A stretch of DNA of 64,000 nucleotides from an uncultured Neglectibacter sp. GTDB taxonomy: Bacteria > Bacillota > Clostridia > Oscillospirales > Acutalibacteraceae. The notes beneath the pieces are model-generated. The model was not told the DNA's origin, did not search any database, and saw only the letters and a program-made list of their open reading frames with translations. A program made the position numbers and the translations under genes. Each line of letters opens with the position of its first letter. The stretch's first letter is position 1. Location: assembly GCA_904419785.1 (NCBI GenBank), contig CAJFSY010000002.1:62001-126000 (forward strand), in the 5' to 3' direction. Positions 51,833-60,675 of the stretch are shown here, one piece after another.

Positions 51833-52297
51833 GTGAAAAACTTGTGCGGTTTGGATTGCTCCCAATGTCCCGCGGTGGACAGCTGCGCTGGGTGTGTCCC
51901 CACTGGAGGGAAGCCCTATGGCGGGACTTGTGTTCTGGGGGAATGCTGCAAAGCGGAAGGCTGTGACGCTCCCGGCAGCTGTTTTTCGGGAAAATGCGGT
52001 TTGAAAGAACAACTCATCGCTGAGTTCAATGCGCTGAATGTCCCTGGCATGGAGAAGGTCACAGGCTTGAACGCGCTGGCGGGATCATATATCAACTTGG
52101 AATACACTTTGCCCGGCGGCCAGAAGATCAAATTTTGGGATGACCAGCGGATCTATCTGGGAAACCAGCTGTGCAAACACGACGGCAGCGGTCGCTGTTA
52201 CGGCCTGACCGCGGATGAACACCATCTTTTGGTGTGCGAGTACGGCGATAACGGCTGCGACCCGGAGATCGTAGTATATAAACGGCGTGACGGCTGA
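51833..52297 (+). CDS. Cys-rich DUF3795-like protein
   Basis: A 154-residue protein with ten Cys in the first 56 residues (C5, C9, C12, C18, C21, C33, C38, C39, C44, C50 region), in a CGLDCSQCP...CAGC arrangement similar to DUF3795, and a C-terminal half with no obvious motif (LPGGQKIKFWDD, HLLVCEYGD). Metal or Fe-S binding is likely from the cysteines, but the function is unknown. GTG at 51833 follows AGAGAGGGTGA. It is co-directional with rdgB (six-base gap) and yhbY. Confidence 0.6.
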   Translation: MKNLCGLDCSQCPAVDSCAGCVPTGGKPYGGTCVLGECCKAEGCDAPGSCFSGKCGLKEQLIAEFNALNVPGMEKVTGLNALAGSYINLEYTLPGGQKIKFWDDQRIYLGNQLCKHDGSGRCYGLTADEHHLLVCEYGDNGCDPEIVVYKRRDG

Positions 52298-52325
52298 ATC
52301 AAGAGAATAGGAGAATGACAAAATC

Positions 52326-52622
52326 ATGTTGACAAGCAAACAACGGGCGTATCTCCGCTCTCTGGCGGTAAACGAGGATACCATCCTGATGATGGGCAAA
52401 TCCGGCATGAGCCCGGAACTGATCAAGCAGGCGGATGACGCTCTGGAGAAACGGGAGCTGATCAAAGGCAGGGTGCTGCCGGAATCCTCCCCCATGACGC
52501 CACGGGAGGCGGCTGAGGAGATCGCCCGGCAGACGGGAAGCGATGTGGTGCAGGTGATCGGCTCACGGTTTGTGCTTTACCGGAGAAAGAAAAAAGACCC
52601 CAAGATCGTCCTGCCCCGCTGA
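52326..52622 (+). CDS. yhbY: YhbY/CRM-domain RNA-binding protein
   Basis: A 98-residue single CRM domain that binds ribosomal precursors, probably acting in 50S assembly. It has LTSKQRAYLRSLA at the start, the GxxG-type MGKSGMSPELI and GSRFVLYRR near the end. ATG 52326 has AGGAGAATG. yhbY-nadD-yqeK-rsfS is a well-known neighbourhood of ribosome assembly and NAD genes. Confidence 0.93.
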   Translation: MLTSKQRAYLRSLAVNEDTILMMGKSGMSPELIKQADDALEKRELIKGRVLPESSPMTPREAAEEIARQTGSDVVQVIGSRFVLYRRKKKDPKIVLPR

Positions 52623-52636
52623 AAGGGGGAGAGGCG

Positions 52637-53836
52637 TTGAAAACCGGCATTTACGGCGGAACGTTCAATCCCATCCACAGGGGGCATATCCATCTGGCAG
52701 AGGAGTTTGCCCGGCGGCTGGGCTTGGACCGTGTGTTGCTGATTCCCACCCGGGTGCCGCCCCACAAGGCCGCCCCCGATTTGGCCAGCGGCAAAGACCG
52801 GCTGGCTATGTGCCGTTTGGCCGTGGGGGAGAAAACCAACCTGGAAGTTTCTGATATCGAGATGCGCCGGGAGGGGAAAAGCTATACCGCTGAGACCTTG
52901 GAAGAACTCCGGCGCCTATATCCTCAAGATGAATTTTATCTCTTGATGGGGGAGGACATGTTTCTTACGGTAGAGCACTGGTACCGGCCGGAGACCATTT
53001 TCTTTCTGGCGGTGGTGTGCGCCACGCCCAGAAGCTTGCACGGCATGGGAAAACTTCAAGCGAAAAAGGACGAGTATGCCTCGCGTTACGGCGCCCGGTG
53101 CGTTTTGGAGGATATCCCTTATCTGCCCGTTTCTTCCACCCAGGTTCGGGAATGGGCAGCACAGGGGAAGGACATCGTTCCCCTGGTGCCGGAAGCGGTG
53201 GCCGCATATATTAAAAGCCGGGGCATTTACAGGAAAGGACAGGATACCATGGACTATTCCCAGCTCGAGGAGGAAGTAAAAAAACATCTGACAGAGAGGC
53301 GGTTCTATCACAGCCAATGTGTGGCGGCGGAAGCGGCGCGCCTCGCCCAGCGTTATGGAGCCGATGTGGAAAAGGCGCGTTTGGCGGGAATCCTGCACGA
53401 TATCATGAAGGATACGCCCCCTGTGGAACAGTTGAAAATACTGACGGATTCTGGTATAATACTGACCAACGCCCAGCAGCGAAACCGCAAGCTGTGGCAT
53501 GCTTTCTGCGGGGCTGCCTATATCCGCCGGAATCTTGGTATCACAGATTCGGAGGTCGTGGCAGCGGTAGAATGCCATACCAGCGGCAAGGGGAACATGT
53601 CCCTTTTGGAGAAAGTGCTGTTTGTAGCGGATTATATCTCTGCTGACCGGGATTATCCCGGTGTGGAAGAAATGCGCCGGCTGGCAGACCGCAGTTTGGA
53701 AGAGGCTATGATCGAGGGGATCCGTTTTACGGTGGATGAACTGATCGGCCAGCGGCTGCCGGTGGCGTCGGAATCCATCGACGCGTATAATGACGCGATC
53801 TTTATCTTAGAGAAAGAAAAGGAGCAACAAGCATGA
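52637..53836 (+). CDS. NadD-YqeK fusion: nicotinate-nucleotide adenylyltransferase with HD phosphohydrolase
   Basis: Residues 1-204 are NadD, which makes deamido-NAD from nicotinate mononucleotide and ATP: GGTFNPIHRGH (7-17) holds the HxGH site and SSTQVREW its second motif. Residues 205-399 are YqeK, an HD-domain hydrolase of diadenosine tetraphosphate-type nucleotides, with HSQCVAAEA, LAGILHDIMKD and HTSGKGNMS. They are normally separate, adjacent genes. At the junction ATG 53249 keeps a good ribosome site (AGGAAAGGA 53231-53239), so free YqeK could also be made. Start is TTG 52637 with GGGGGAGAGG upstream. It overlaps rsfS by four bases. Confidence 0.93.
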   Translation: MKTGIYGGTFNPIHRGHIHLAEEFARRLGLDRVLLIPTRVPPHKAAPDLASGKDRLAMCRLAVGEKTNLEVSDIEMRREGKSYTAETLEELRRLYPQDEFYLLMGEDMFLTVEHWYRPETIFFLAVVCATPRSLHGMGKLQAKKDEYASRYGARCVLEDIPYLPVSSTQVREWAAQGKDIVPLVPEAVAAYIKSRGIYRKGQDTMDYSQLEEEVKKHLTERRFYHSQCVAAEAARLAQRYGADVEKARLAGILHDIMKDTPPVEQLKILTDSGIILTNAQQRNRKLWHAFCGAAYIRRNLGITDSEVVAAVECHTSGKGNMSLLEKVLFVADYISADRDYPGVEEMRRLADRSLEEAMIEGIRFTVDELIGQRLPVASESIDAYNDAIFILEKEKEQQA

Positions 53837-54189
53837 CGTCTTTGGAACTGGCAAAGAAGGCGGCCGCTTTTTTGGATAATAAAAAAGCGGAAAAGCTCAG
53901 TGTAATAGAGATCGAGAATATTTCCAGCCTGGCGGATTATTTCGTCATCGCCACAGGCAACAACAATACCCATGTGCGCGCTTTGGCCGATGAGCTGGAC
54001 GAGAAATTGAAGGCGGAAGGGCTGCCTCCCGCCCGCATGGAAGGTTATCGGTCCAATTCCTGGATATTGTTGGATTGGGGCAATGTTGTGGTGCACATTT
54101 TCACCCAGGAGGGCCGGGAGTTCTACGACCTTGACCGCCTGTGGGCCGACGGCAAGAAAGTGGAGTGGCAAGACAGCGAAACAGAGTGA
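53833..54189 (+). CDS. rsfS: Ribosomal silencing factor RsfS
   Basis: Binds L14 and blocks 30S-50S joining in starvation. The 118-residue protein has the family core VIEIENISSLADYFVIATGNNNTH (residues 22-45, written here as parts: IEIENISSL and ATGNNNTH), then WILLDWGNVVVHIFT and a final EFYDLDRLWAD. ATG 53833 overlaps the YqeK stop (ATGA) and has AAAGGAG upstream. Its position after nadD/yqeK matches other Firmicutes. Confidence 0.96.
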   Translation: MTSLELAKKAAAFLDNKKAEKLSVIEIENISSLADYFVIATGNNNTHVRALADELDEKLKAEGLPPARMEGYRSNSWILLDWGNVVVHIFTQEGREFYDLDRLWADGKKVEWQDSETE

Positions 54190-54211
54190 AGTTTTTGAGG
54201 GTGATAAGCGA

Positions 54212-54766
54212 ATGAGCCAAGATTTTACCGCCTACCATGTGGTCACGGAACGTCCCATGGCCTTAGGCCAGATGATCCATCTCGATGAGACTTGGGAGAG
54301 CGGCGTATACCGCCGGGTAATGGAAAAACTCCCCATGGTAGAGCAAATCTACAATGCCCCCAAAAGCTGGGAAGGAAAGGAATTAGAGCATCACACTATG
54401 GTCGCCCTGCGGGAACTGGCCTTGGAGGAAGTGCGCCAGGAAAGGTATCCCGACAAGCCTTCCCGGCTACATTGTCTGTATGTTTCGGAAAGTCTGAAAG
54501 AGGCAAAGCAATGGGCGGAGTTCTTTATCGGCCTGGGGCGGCCTACCTATCAGATTGTGAAGTTGCAAATTTCCGGCAGGAGGTTTGGCGGCAATGCAAA
54601 CTTGTGTTTTGACGCCACCTCTGACAGAGAGTACAATCGAGAGATGGCTCAGCGCTACTGGCAGATTTTTCCGGTTCCCACTGGTGAGCCGCCCATTTGG
54701 GAAATCTTAGTGGACGGAGAGATTCAGGTAGAGAAGATTGTAGAGGAAATCGGGAAAAATCTGTAA
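54212..54766 (+). CDS. DUF2441-like hypothetical protein
   Basis: A 184-residue soluble protein of unknown function. It starts MSQDFTAYHVVTERPM and has GQMIHLD, GVYRRVMEKLP and CFDATSDREYNREMA, reminiscent of DUF2441. There is no signal peptide, membrane segment or nucleotide-binding motif. ATG 54212 follows GAGGGTGATAAG with normal spacing. It is the last gene of the smc-rsfS run, 22 bases after rsfS, and precedes the repeat and leuS; accessory insertion is plausible but base use looks like its neighbours. Confidence 0.65.
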   Translation: MSQDFTAYHVVTERPMALGQMIHLDETWESGVYRRVMEKLPMVEQIYNAPKSWEGKELEHHTMVALRELALEEVRQERYPDKPSRLHCLYVSESLKEAKQWAEFFIGLGRPTYQIVKLQISGRRFGGNANLCFDATSDREYNREMAQRYWQIFPVPTGEPPIWEILVDGEIQVEKIVEEIGKNL

Positions 54767-54786
54767 TGCACAGCTGCCCGCAGGGA

Positions 54787-54803
54787 AGTAAGCGCAGCGC
54801 ACG
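54787..54803 (+). repeat. Short match to the intergenic repeat
   Basis: agtaagcgcagcgcacg is identical to bases 4906-4922 of the 46-bp repeat. It lies between the DUF2441 gene and leuS and is followed by an 11-base hairpin (cctactttctt 54828-54838 with aagaaagtagg 54841-54851) that ends just before the leuS ribosome site. Confidence 0.7.
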
Positions 54804-54869
54804 TTCCCGCGATGTAAAAGTTCTTTGCCTACTTTCTTTCAAGAAAGTAGGGGAAAGGTATGATAAAAG

Positions 54870-57299
54870 ATGAAATATGAACACAAAGCCATTGAGCCAA
54901 AGTGGCAGAAAACATGGGAAGAGGCTGGGGTGTTCCATGCCCAGAATGGCTCGGATAAGCCGAAATATTATGCTTTGATCGAGTTTCCCTATCCTTCCGG
55001 CCAGGGATTGCATGTGGGCCATCCCCGTCCTTACACCGCTTTGGACGTAGTAGCCAGAAAACGCCGGATGCAGGGCTATAACGTGCTGTATCCTATCGGT
55101 TGGGATGCTTTCGGCCTGCCTACTGAAAACTATGCCATCAAAAACCACGTTCATCCTGCCGAGGTGACACGTCAGAATATTGCCCGGTTTAAAAAACAGA
55201 TTCAGTCTTTGGGCATCTCTTTTGACTGGAGCCGTGAGATCTCCACCACGGACCCGGAATATTATAAGTGGACCCAGTGGATTTTCTTGCAGCTGTTTAA
55301 GGCTGGATTGGCTTACAAAAAGGAAATGAATGTGAACTGGTGCACTTCCTGTAAGTGTGTGTTGGCCAATGAGGAAGTGGTCAATGGCGTGTGCGAGCGC
55401 TGCGGCAGCGAAGTAGTCCATAAAGTGAAAAGCCAGTGGATGCTGAAGATCACCGAGTATGCCCAGCGGCTTATCGACGACCTGGATTTGGTAGATTATC
55501 CCGAGCGGGTCAAGACCCAGCAAAAAAACTGGATCGGCCGTTCTACCGGCGCCGAAGTGGATTTTATGACCACCTTTGACGGTGGCCTTACTACCGCCGG
55601 TGACAAGCTGACTGTTTATACCACCCGCCCCGATACCCTTTATGGCGCTACTTATATGGTGGTGTCCCCCGAGCACCCCTATCTGGAAAAATGGGCGGAT
55701 AAGCTTAAGAATCTGGAAGAAGTAAAGGCGTACCAAGAGCAGGCTGCCAAAAAGTCTGATTTTGAGCGTACCGAAGTGGCCAAAGATAAGACCGGCGTCA
55801 AACTCCAAGGCGTTTCCGCGATCAATCCTTTGACCGGCAAGGAAATCCCCATCTTTATTTCCGATTACGTGCTGGTGTCCTATGGTACCGGCGCCATTAT
55901 GGCTGTGCCTGCCCATGATACCCGTGACTGGGAGTTTGCCAAGAAATTCAACCTGCCCATCATCGAGGTGGTGAAAGGCGGCAATGTGGAAGAGGAAGCC
56001 TTTACCGACTGCGATACAGGCGTGATGGTCAATTCCGGTATCCTGGACGGCCTGACGGTGGAAGAGGCCAAAAAGAAAATTACCGAGTATCTGGAAGAAA
56101 AAGGTATCGGCCACGCCAAGGTGAACTACAAGCTGCGCGACTGGGTGTTCTCCCGTCAGCGTTATTGGGGCGAACCCATCCCCGTGGTTTATTGTGAAAA
56201 GTGCGGTTGGGTACCGCTGCCGGAAAGCGAGCTGCCTTTGCGCTTGCCCGAGGTGAAATCTTACGAACCTACCGATAACGGAGAGTCTCCCCTTGCCCAC
56301 ATGACCGATTGGGTGAATACGACTTGTCCTCATTGCGGCGGCCCCGCCAAGCGGGAGACGGATACCATGCCCCAGTGGGCAGGTTCTTCCTGGTACTTCC
56401 TGCGGTACATGGACCCCCATAACGACCAGGCGTTTGCTTCCCCTGAAGCGTTGAAATATTGGTCGCCCATCGACTGGTATAACGGCGGCATGGAGCATAC
56501 CACTTTGCATTTGCTGTACAGCCGGTTCTGGCACAAGTTCTTGTTCGACAAGGGTTTGGTGCCCACTCCCGAGCCCTATGCCAAGCGCACCAGCCATGGC
56601 ATGATCTTGGGTGAGAACGGGGAGAAAATGAGCAAATCCCGTGGGAACGTGGTAAACCCGGACGAGATCGTGGAAGAGTATGGCGCAGATACCATGCGGT
56701 TGTATGAGATGTTCATCGGCGATTTTGAAAAAGCTGCGCCCTGGAGCAACGCGGGCATTAAAGGCTGCCGCCGTTTTGTGGAGCGTTACTGGAACTTGCA
56801 GAGCATCCTCTGCGGGGATGAGGGCATCCGTCCCGATATGGAAAGCGCCTTCCATAAGGCCATCAAGAAGGTGAGCGAGGATACGGAAGTGTTGAAGTTC
56901 AACACCGCCATTGCCGCATTGATGACTTTGATGAACCAAGTCACCGCAAAAGGCAGCATTTCCAAAGAAGAGCTGCGGATCTTCACCATCTTGCTCAATC
57001 CCTTCGCCCCTCACGTCACCGAGGAAGTATGGGAAGCTAATTCCCTGGGCGAGGGTTTGGTGACTCAACAGTCTTGGCCTTCTTATGATGAAGCCAAGTG
57101 CAAAGACGATATGGTTGAGATCGTGGTGCAGGTGGCCGGCAAAGTCCGTGCCCGGTTGAACGTGGCCGCGGATATCAGCAAAGAGGACGCTCTGGCAGCA
57201 GCCAAGGCTGATCCCAAAGTGGCCTCTGAGATCGCCGGAAAGAACATCGTGAAAGAAATCTATGTTCCCGGCAAGTTGGTGAACATTGTAGCAAAATAA
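54870..57299 (+). CDS. leuS: Leucyl-tRNA synthetase
   Basis: Class I synthetase charging tRNA-Leu. The 809-residue protein has HIGH-like HVGH (48-51), a CP1 editing domain (about 220-420, with [11 protein letters not shown] and [12 protein letters not shown]), the zinc-type [10 protein letters not shown] and [11 protein letters not shown] region, KMSKS (about 586) and a C-terminal anticodon domain. ATG 54870 has GGGGAAAGG upstream, close to a stable hairpin. There is no T-box motif in the leader, unlike thrS, so its regulation differs. Confidence 0.98.
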   Translation: MKYEHKAIEPKWQKTWEEAGVFHAQNGSDKPKYYALIEFPYPSGQGLHVGHPRPYTALDVVARKRRMQGYNVLYPIGWDAFGLPTENYAIKNHVHPAEVTRQNIARFKKQIQSLGISFDWSREISTTDPEYYKWTQWIFLQLFKAGLAYKKEMNVNWCTSCKCVLANEEVVNGVCERCGSEVVHKVKSQWMLKITEYAQRLIDDLDLVDYPERVKTQQKNWIGRSTGAEVDFMTTFDGGLTTAGDKLTVYTTRPDTLYGATYMVVSPEHPYLEKWADKLKNLEEVKAYQEQAAKKSDFERTEVAKDKTGVKLQGVSAINPLTGKEIPIFISDYVLVSYGTGAIMAVPAHDTRDWEFAKKFNLPIIEVVKGGNVEEEAFTDCDTGVMVNSGILDGLTVEEAKKKITEYLEEKGIGHAKVNYKLRDWVFSRQRYWGEPIPVVYCEKCGWVPLPESELPLRLPEVKSYEPTDNGESPLAHMTDWVNTTCPHCGGPAKRETDTMPQWAGSSWYFLRYMDPHNDQAFASPEALKYWSPIDWYNGGMEHTTLHLLYSRFWHKFLFDKGLVPTPEPYAKRTSHGMILGENGEKMSKSRGNVVNPDEIVEEYGADTMRLYEMFIGDFEKAAPWSNAGIKGCRRFVERYWNLQSILCGDEGIRPDMESAFHKAIKKVSEDTEVLKFNTAIAALMTLMNQVTAKGSISKEELRIFTILLNPFAPHVTEEVWEANSLGEGLVTQQSWPSYDEAKCKDDMVEIVVQVAGKVRARLNVAADISKEDALAAAKADPKVASEIAGKNIVKEIYVPGKLVNIVAK

Positions 57300-57316
57300 G
57301 TGTATGACCAAAACGA

Positions 57317-57342
57317 AAGAGGGGCGTGTGCCCCTCTTTTTT
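57317..57342 (+). terminator. Terminator after leuS
   Basis: aagaggggc (57317-57325) pairs with gcccctctt (57330-57338), four-base loop, then T-run. Confidence 0.88.
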
Positions 57343-57371
57343 GCGTCTTAGTGCAGAAGTTCCCGAATAGA

Positions 57372-57404
57372 AAAACACCTACCGGTATTTCCGGCAGGTG
57401 TTTT
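57372..57404. terminator. Terminator for the ABC transporter operon
   Basis: aaaacacctaccgg (57372-57385) and ccggcaggtgtttt (57391-57404) pair with one A-C mismatch; minus-strand transcripts from the small membrane-protein gene would end in T residues. The flanks suit both directions. Confidence 0.75.
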
Positions 57405-57409
57405 GTGTA

Positions 57410-57697
57410 TCAACGGTTTTTACGGCGTAGGTGATTGGCCCGGAGCGCCCATGCGACAAGTACGATCAAAGCAAAGAAAAGAATCCCGCAGGTTAGAAAG
57501 TACAGGGGCGTCCAGTGAGAGGATAGATGCAAAGTGCCAAGCAGCATGTTGGCAAGTACTTTAACGGGCCAGAAAATGACGGAAATCAGAGCGAAAAGAA
57601 CATCTATCAGAGCTCTCCCCACGCTTCCAAGCGCCTCTAGGAAGGCGTTTATCAGATGCCCAATACTGGAGAAAAAATCAAAAATAAAGGCAACCAA
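57410..57697 (-). CDS. Small membrane protein downstream of the ABC permease
   Basis: A 95-residue hydrophobic protein with two or three membrane segments (about 1-25, 30-52, 65-88) and a basic end NHLRRKNR; it belongs to no family I recognise. TTG at 57697 with AAAGGGG nine bases upstream is the best start; no ATG is available near it. It lies 26 bases after the ABC permease on the same strand, so it is probably an accessory component of that system, but this rests on position only. Confidence 0.6.
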   Translation of the reverse strand: MVAFIFDFFSSIGHLINAFLEALGSVGRALIDVLFALISVIFWPVKVLANMLLGTLHLSSHWTPLYFLTCGILFFALIVLVAWALRANHLRRKNR

Positions 57698-57723
57698 AAT
57701 TCAATACCCCTTTCTAAAAAACG

Positions 57724-59718
57724 TCAATCCGCAGAAGTTTCCACTATATTGTAGTAGGTGCGGGCGGTGATCGCGTAAATAGCCAGATAAGCCAAAGCGA
57801 ATACAGCCACACAGCCTAAAGTGGAGAATAAGATCAGCTGAAAATCCGCCAGCCCCATGATGAGAAGGATCTTTTGCAGCATGGGGAACGCAAATGCCAA
57901 GTGGATCACCGCAGTGAGCAGGGGCAAGAAGAATACCATCAAAATCTGGCTGTGGATGCTGCGTTTCACTTCCTGGTGGCTCATGCCCACTTTTTGCATG
58001 ATAGAGAACCGTTTGGCATCTTCATACCCTTCAGATACCTGCTTGTAGTAGATGATCAGCGCTGTGCCAAGCAGGAACAGCACACCCAGGAACATGCCCA
58101 AGAAGAACAAACCTCCATACAGGCTCATGAATTCCTCGCGAGAGGTGGCGGAGTCCTCAAAATACAAATACTCATATTCTATTCCATCGCCTGAGAATGT
58201 CCGAGTATTCAGGGCTTCGGCCATGGCTTTGATGTCCTGGGGGTCATTTCCCGTGATGTCGAAATCGTAGGAATAGTTCGGTCCCAACAACATGCTGTCA
58301 GAGGGGAGGAACTGTTCAATTATTTTTTCATCCTTCACCACCATGCAGTAGCTTTCGTAAATTTGGGCGACGGTGGAAGCATCGGGAAATTGATAACTGG
58401 ATGTGACGATCTCAAATTCCTTCCCGTCGATTTTCAACGTATTGCTTTTGGGAAAAGTACCTGCCGGGTCGAAAAGGAGAATCTGGTTTTCTCCCAAAGT
58501 CACGTTCTGCCCGGAAAAGCGCTGGAATTCAGACTGGGTAAACACCTCTGCTATTGCGTAGGTGGAGGAATAACTCTCGCTCGACGTAGAAAAAGAGTTG
58601 TCTGCCCGGGCCATGGTAATGTTCCAGCTTTCCCTATCGATCACATTTTCAATGGTAAGCCCCAGTTTTTCCGATTCTTCCTTTACAGCAGAGCGGATCA
58701 TCTCTTTTGCAGCTTCGTTGGCAGCTTGGGAAGACATGAGGATGTTCCTGGGGTACCGGGCGCGAAGGAGGCCATCCATGCTGGTGTAAAGGGAAAAGGT
58801 GGTGGAAACCGTCACCAGCAGTGCCGTGAACAGCACACAGATGGAAGCCAGCCCCGCGGCGTTCTGCTTCATGCGGAAGAGCATACCGGAGATGGCGGTG
58901 AAGTGGTTGGTCTTGTAATAGAAGTTCTTGTTCTTTTTCAACAGCTTCAGCAGCGCTGTGATACCGGTGATGAACAACAGGTAAGTACCCAGGATCACCA
59001 GGAGCACCGCTACAAAGAAAAACAGCAGCGCGTCCAAGGGAGAGGTGATGGTCACTGCCATATAGTAACCAGCGCCCAAAAGCAAAGCCCCCATAATTGC
59101 CAGAATCCAGTGGGCCTTGGGTTCTTTTTCACCTTGCTCGCCGCCGTGAAGCAATTCGATGGGCTTGGCAAGCGTGACTTGCAGCAGGTTGTAAAGGAGT
59201 GTCAGCAAAAAGATAATGCCGAATAAAACTAGCGTGGTAGTAACGGCGGAGGCAGGTATCACAAACGTGATGGGAAGGGAAGTGCCAAGTATTACTCCCA
59301 GCAGCCAGAACATGCCCCGGGAGAAGAGAATCCCCAGCCCAAGGCCCAGGATCAGGGAAACGCAGGCTGTGATCAGTGTTTCCCGAAACAGGATTTTTGC
59401 GATGTGGCGTTTTTCCATGCCGAGGATGTTATAAAGCCCCAGTTCCTTTTTCCTTCGCTTGATGATAAAGCTGTTGGTATAAAACAAAAACAGCACCGCG
59501 AACAAGCCGATCACAAACTGTCCCAAACCCATTACAGAGGCCACAGAGGTGCCGCCGTACATGGCGGTTTGGTCAATGCCGGGACCCAGGGCACAGATGG
59601 TGTAAAACATGAGAATAATCCCCGCCGAGGAAAGCAGATAAGGCAGGTACACACGGCGGTTTTTCTTTAAATTTGTCAAAGCCAGCTTCCAATAGAAGCC
59701 CATACCACGGTTACCCAT
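57724..59718 (-). CDS. FtsX-type ABC transporter permease (BceB-like)
   Basis: A 664-residue permease. The N-terminal LTNLKKNRRVYLPYLLSS region is typical of BceB-like proteins; four segments form the first FtsX domain, further segments follow, then a large extracytoplasmic region (about 325-545), and three final membrane segments with MQKVGMSHQEVKRSIHSQ and LIIYYKQVSEGYEDA. BceAB-type systems remove cell-wall-active peptides and sense flux through a partner kinase. ATG 59718 overlaps the ATPase gene by eight bases, with AAGGAG eleven bases upstream. No two-component genes are adjacent. Confidence 0.9.
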   Translation of the reverse strand: MGNRGMGFYWKLALTNLKKNRRVYLPYLLSSAGIILMFYTICALGPGIDQTAMYGGTSVASVMGLGQFVIGLFAVLFLFYTNSFIIKRRKKELGLYNILGMEKRHIAKILFRETLITACVSLILGLGLGILFSRGMFWLLGVILGTSLPITFVIPASAVTTTLVLFGIIFLLTLLYNLLQVTLAKPIELLHGGEQGEKEPKAHWILAIMGALLLGAGYYMAVTITSPLDALLFFFVAVLLVILGTYLLFITGITALLKLLKKNKNFYYKTNHFTAISGMLFRMKQNAAGLASICVLFTALLVTVSTTFSLYTSMDGLLRARYPRNILMSSQAANEAAKEMIRSAVKEESEKLGLTIENVIDRESWNITMARADNSFSTSSESYSSTYAIAEVFTQSEFQRFSGQNVTLGENQILLFDPAGTFPKSNTLKIDGKEFEIVTSSYQFPDASTVAQIYESYCMVVKDEKIIEQFLPSDSMLLGPNYSYDFDITGNDPQDIKAMAEALNTRTFSGDGIEYEYLYFEDSATSREEFMSLYGGLFFLGMFLGVLFLLGTALIIYYKQVSEGYEDAKRFSIMQKVGMSHQEVKRSIHSQILMVFFLPLLTAVIHLAFAFPMLQKILLIMGLADFQLILFSTLGCVAVFALAYLAIYAITARTYYNIVETSAD

Positions 59719-60493
59719 GCACTGCCACGCTCCTTTCCCGGCTGCTGGTGGCAAGCTCTGTCAGAGTGTGGGAAATAGCCTGATACATGTCATCGTCGGA
59801 CATGCTCTCGCGGTAAATCTGGTGATAGACTTGGCCGTCTTTGATGAACAGCACACGGCCAGCGCGGCAGGCAGCTTGGATGGAATGGGTCACCATCAGG
59901 ATAGTTTGGCCTTCCCGGTTGATGCCAGAGAAAATATCCATGATCTGCCCAGCAGAGCGGGAATCCAACGCGCCGGTAGGCTCATCGGCCAAAATCAGCT
60001 GGGGCTGGGTGATGATAGCCCGGGCAATGGCGGCACGCTGTTTTTGTCCGCCTGAGACCTCGAAAGGGAACTTTTGCAGAAGTTCCCAAATGCCCAGCTT
60101 GTGGGCAATGGGGTCGATCCGCCGCTTGATCTCGTCATACTTCTTGCCGGCCAGAACCAGGGGCAGGAAAATATTATCTTGAATAGAGAAGGTATCTAAC
60201 AGGTTGAAATCCTGGAACACGAACCCTAAATTGTCTCGCCGGAAAGCGGAAATCTCTTTTTCATTTAAGGTGACGATATTGCGCATGTTCAGAAAGACTT
60301 CGCCAGCGGTGGGCTTATCCAGACCCGCCAGGATGTTCAGCAAAGTGGTCTTGCCGGAACCGGACTCGCCCATGATGGCCACGAATTCCCCTTCTTCTAC
60401 AGAAAAGGTTGCTCCACTGAGGGCCTGGACTTTGGCTCCTCCCAGCCGGGTGGTATAGACCTTTTGCAAATTGTTTACGTTCAAAAGCGCCAT
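59711..60493 (-). CDS. ABC transporter ATP-binding protein (BceA-like)
   Basis: A 260-residue ATPase of the MacB/LolD/BceA group. It has Walker A GESGSGKTT (about 42-50), Q-loop FVFQDFNLL, signature VSGGQKQRAAIARA, Walker B LILADEPTGALDS and the His switch MVTHS. ATG 60493 has AAAGGAGAGA upstream; an upstream extension is rejected because the family begins with MALLNVNNLQK. It pairs with the overlapping permease; a 14-base palindrome sits 17 bases upstream of the start. Confidence 0.95.
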   Translation of the reverse strand: MALLNVNNLQKVYTTRLGGAKVQALSGATFSVEEGEFVAIMGESGSGKTTLLNILAGLDKPTAGEVFLNMRNIVTLNEKEISAFRRDNLGFVFQDFNLLDTFSIQDNIFLPLVLAGKKYDEIKRRIDPIAHKLGIWELLQKFPFEVSGGQKQRAAIARAIITQPQLILADEPTGALDSRSAGQIMDIFSGINREGQTILMVTHSIQAACRAGRVLFIKDGQVYHQIYRESMSDDDMYQAISHTLTELATSSRERSVAVHG

Positions 60494-60509
60494 TGGTGAT
60501 CTCTCCTTT

Positions 60510-60523
60510 TTCACAGTTGTGAA
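60510..60523. promoter_or_regulatory. Palindrome TTCACA-GT-TGTGAA upstream of the ABC genes
   Basis: A perfect 6-2-6 dyad (TTCACAGTTGTGAA) lies between the ribosome site and the upstream sequence of the ABC ATPase gene, on the leader side. It could be an operator or, as RNA, a very short hairpin. A possible minus-strand -10 TATACT lies a little upstream (60554-60549). Confidence 0.4.
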
Positions 60524-60639
60524 ACATCTCTCATTTCGTTTCTGGAAAAAGTATAGGGCCCATTTCTTACAGGATTCATAAGCCCCCCTTACAAAAGCCT
60601 GGGGCAAAGCTTACGGTTTTGAAAAGGGGGAGAAAGAAA

Positions 60640-60672
60640 AAACAGGAGGGAGCCCGGCGCTCTCTCCTGTTT
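60640..60672 (-). terminator. Terminator after the HAD phosphatase gene
   Basis: Minus-strand reading gives a long imperfect stem (aaacaggag...gagc with gctc...ctcctgttt, 60672-60658 with 60653-60640) followed by a run of T. It lies just past the stop of the YjjG-type gene. Confidence 0.8.
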
Positions 60673-60675
60673 CGT

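Noticed and set aside
54767..54869. T-box upstream of leuS
   Set aside because: No GGGTGGNACCGCG-type core or Leu specifier stem; only a repeat and a short hairpin are present.
54543..57311. A 922-codon minus-strand reading frame opposite leuS
   Set aside because: Leucyl-tRNA synthetase on the plus strand has all motifs; the antisense frame has no family features and arises from codon bias (no stop codons on the complement).
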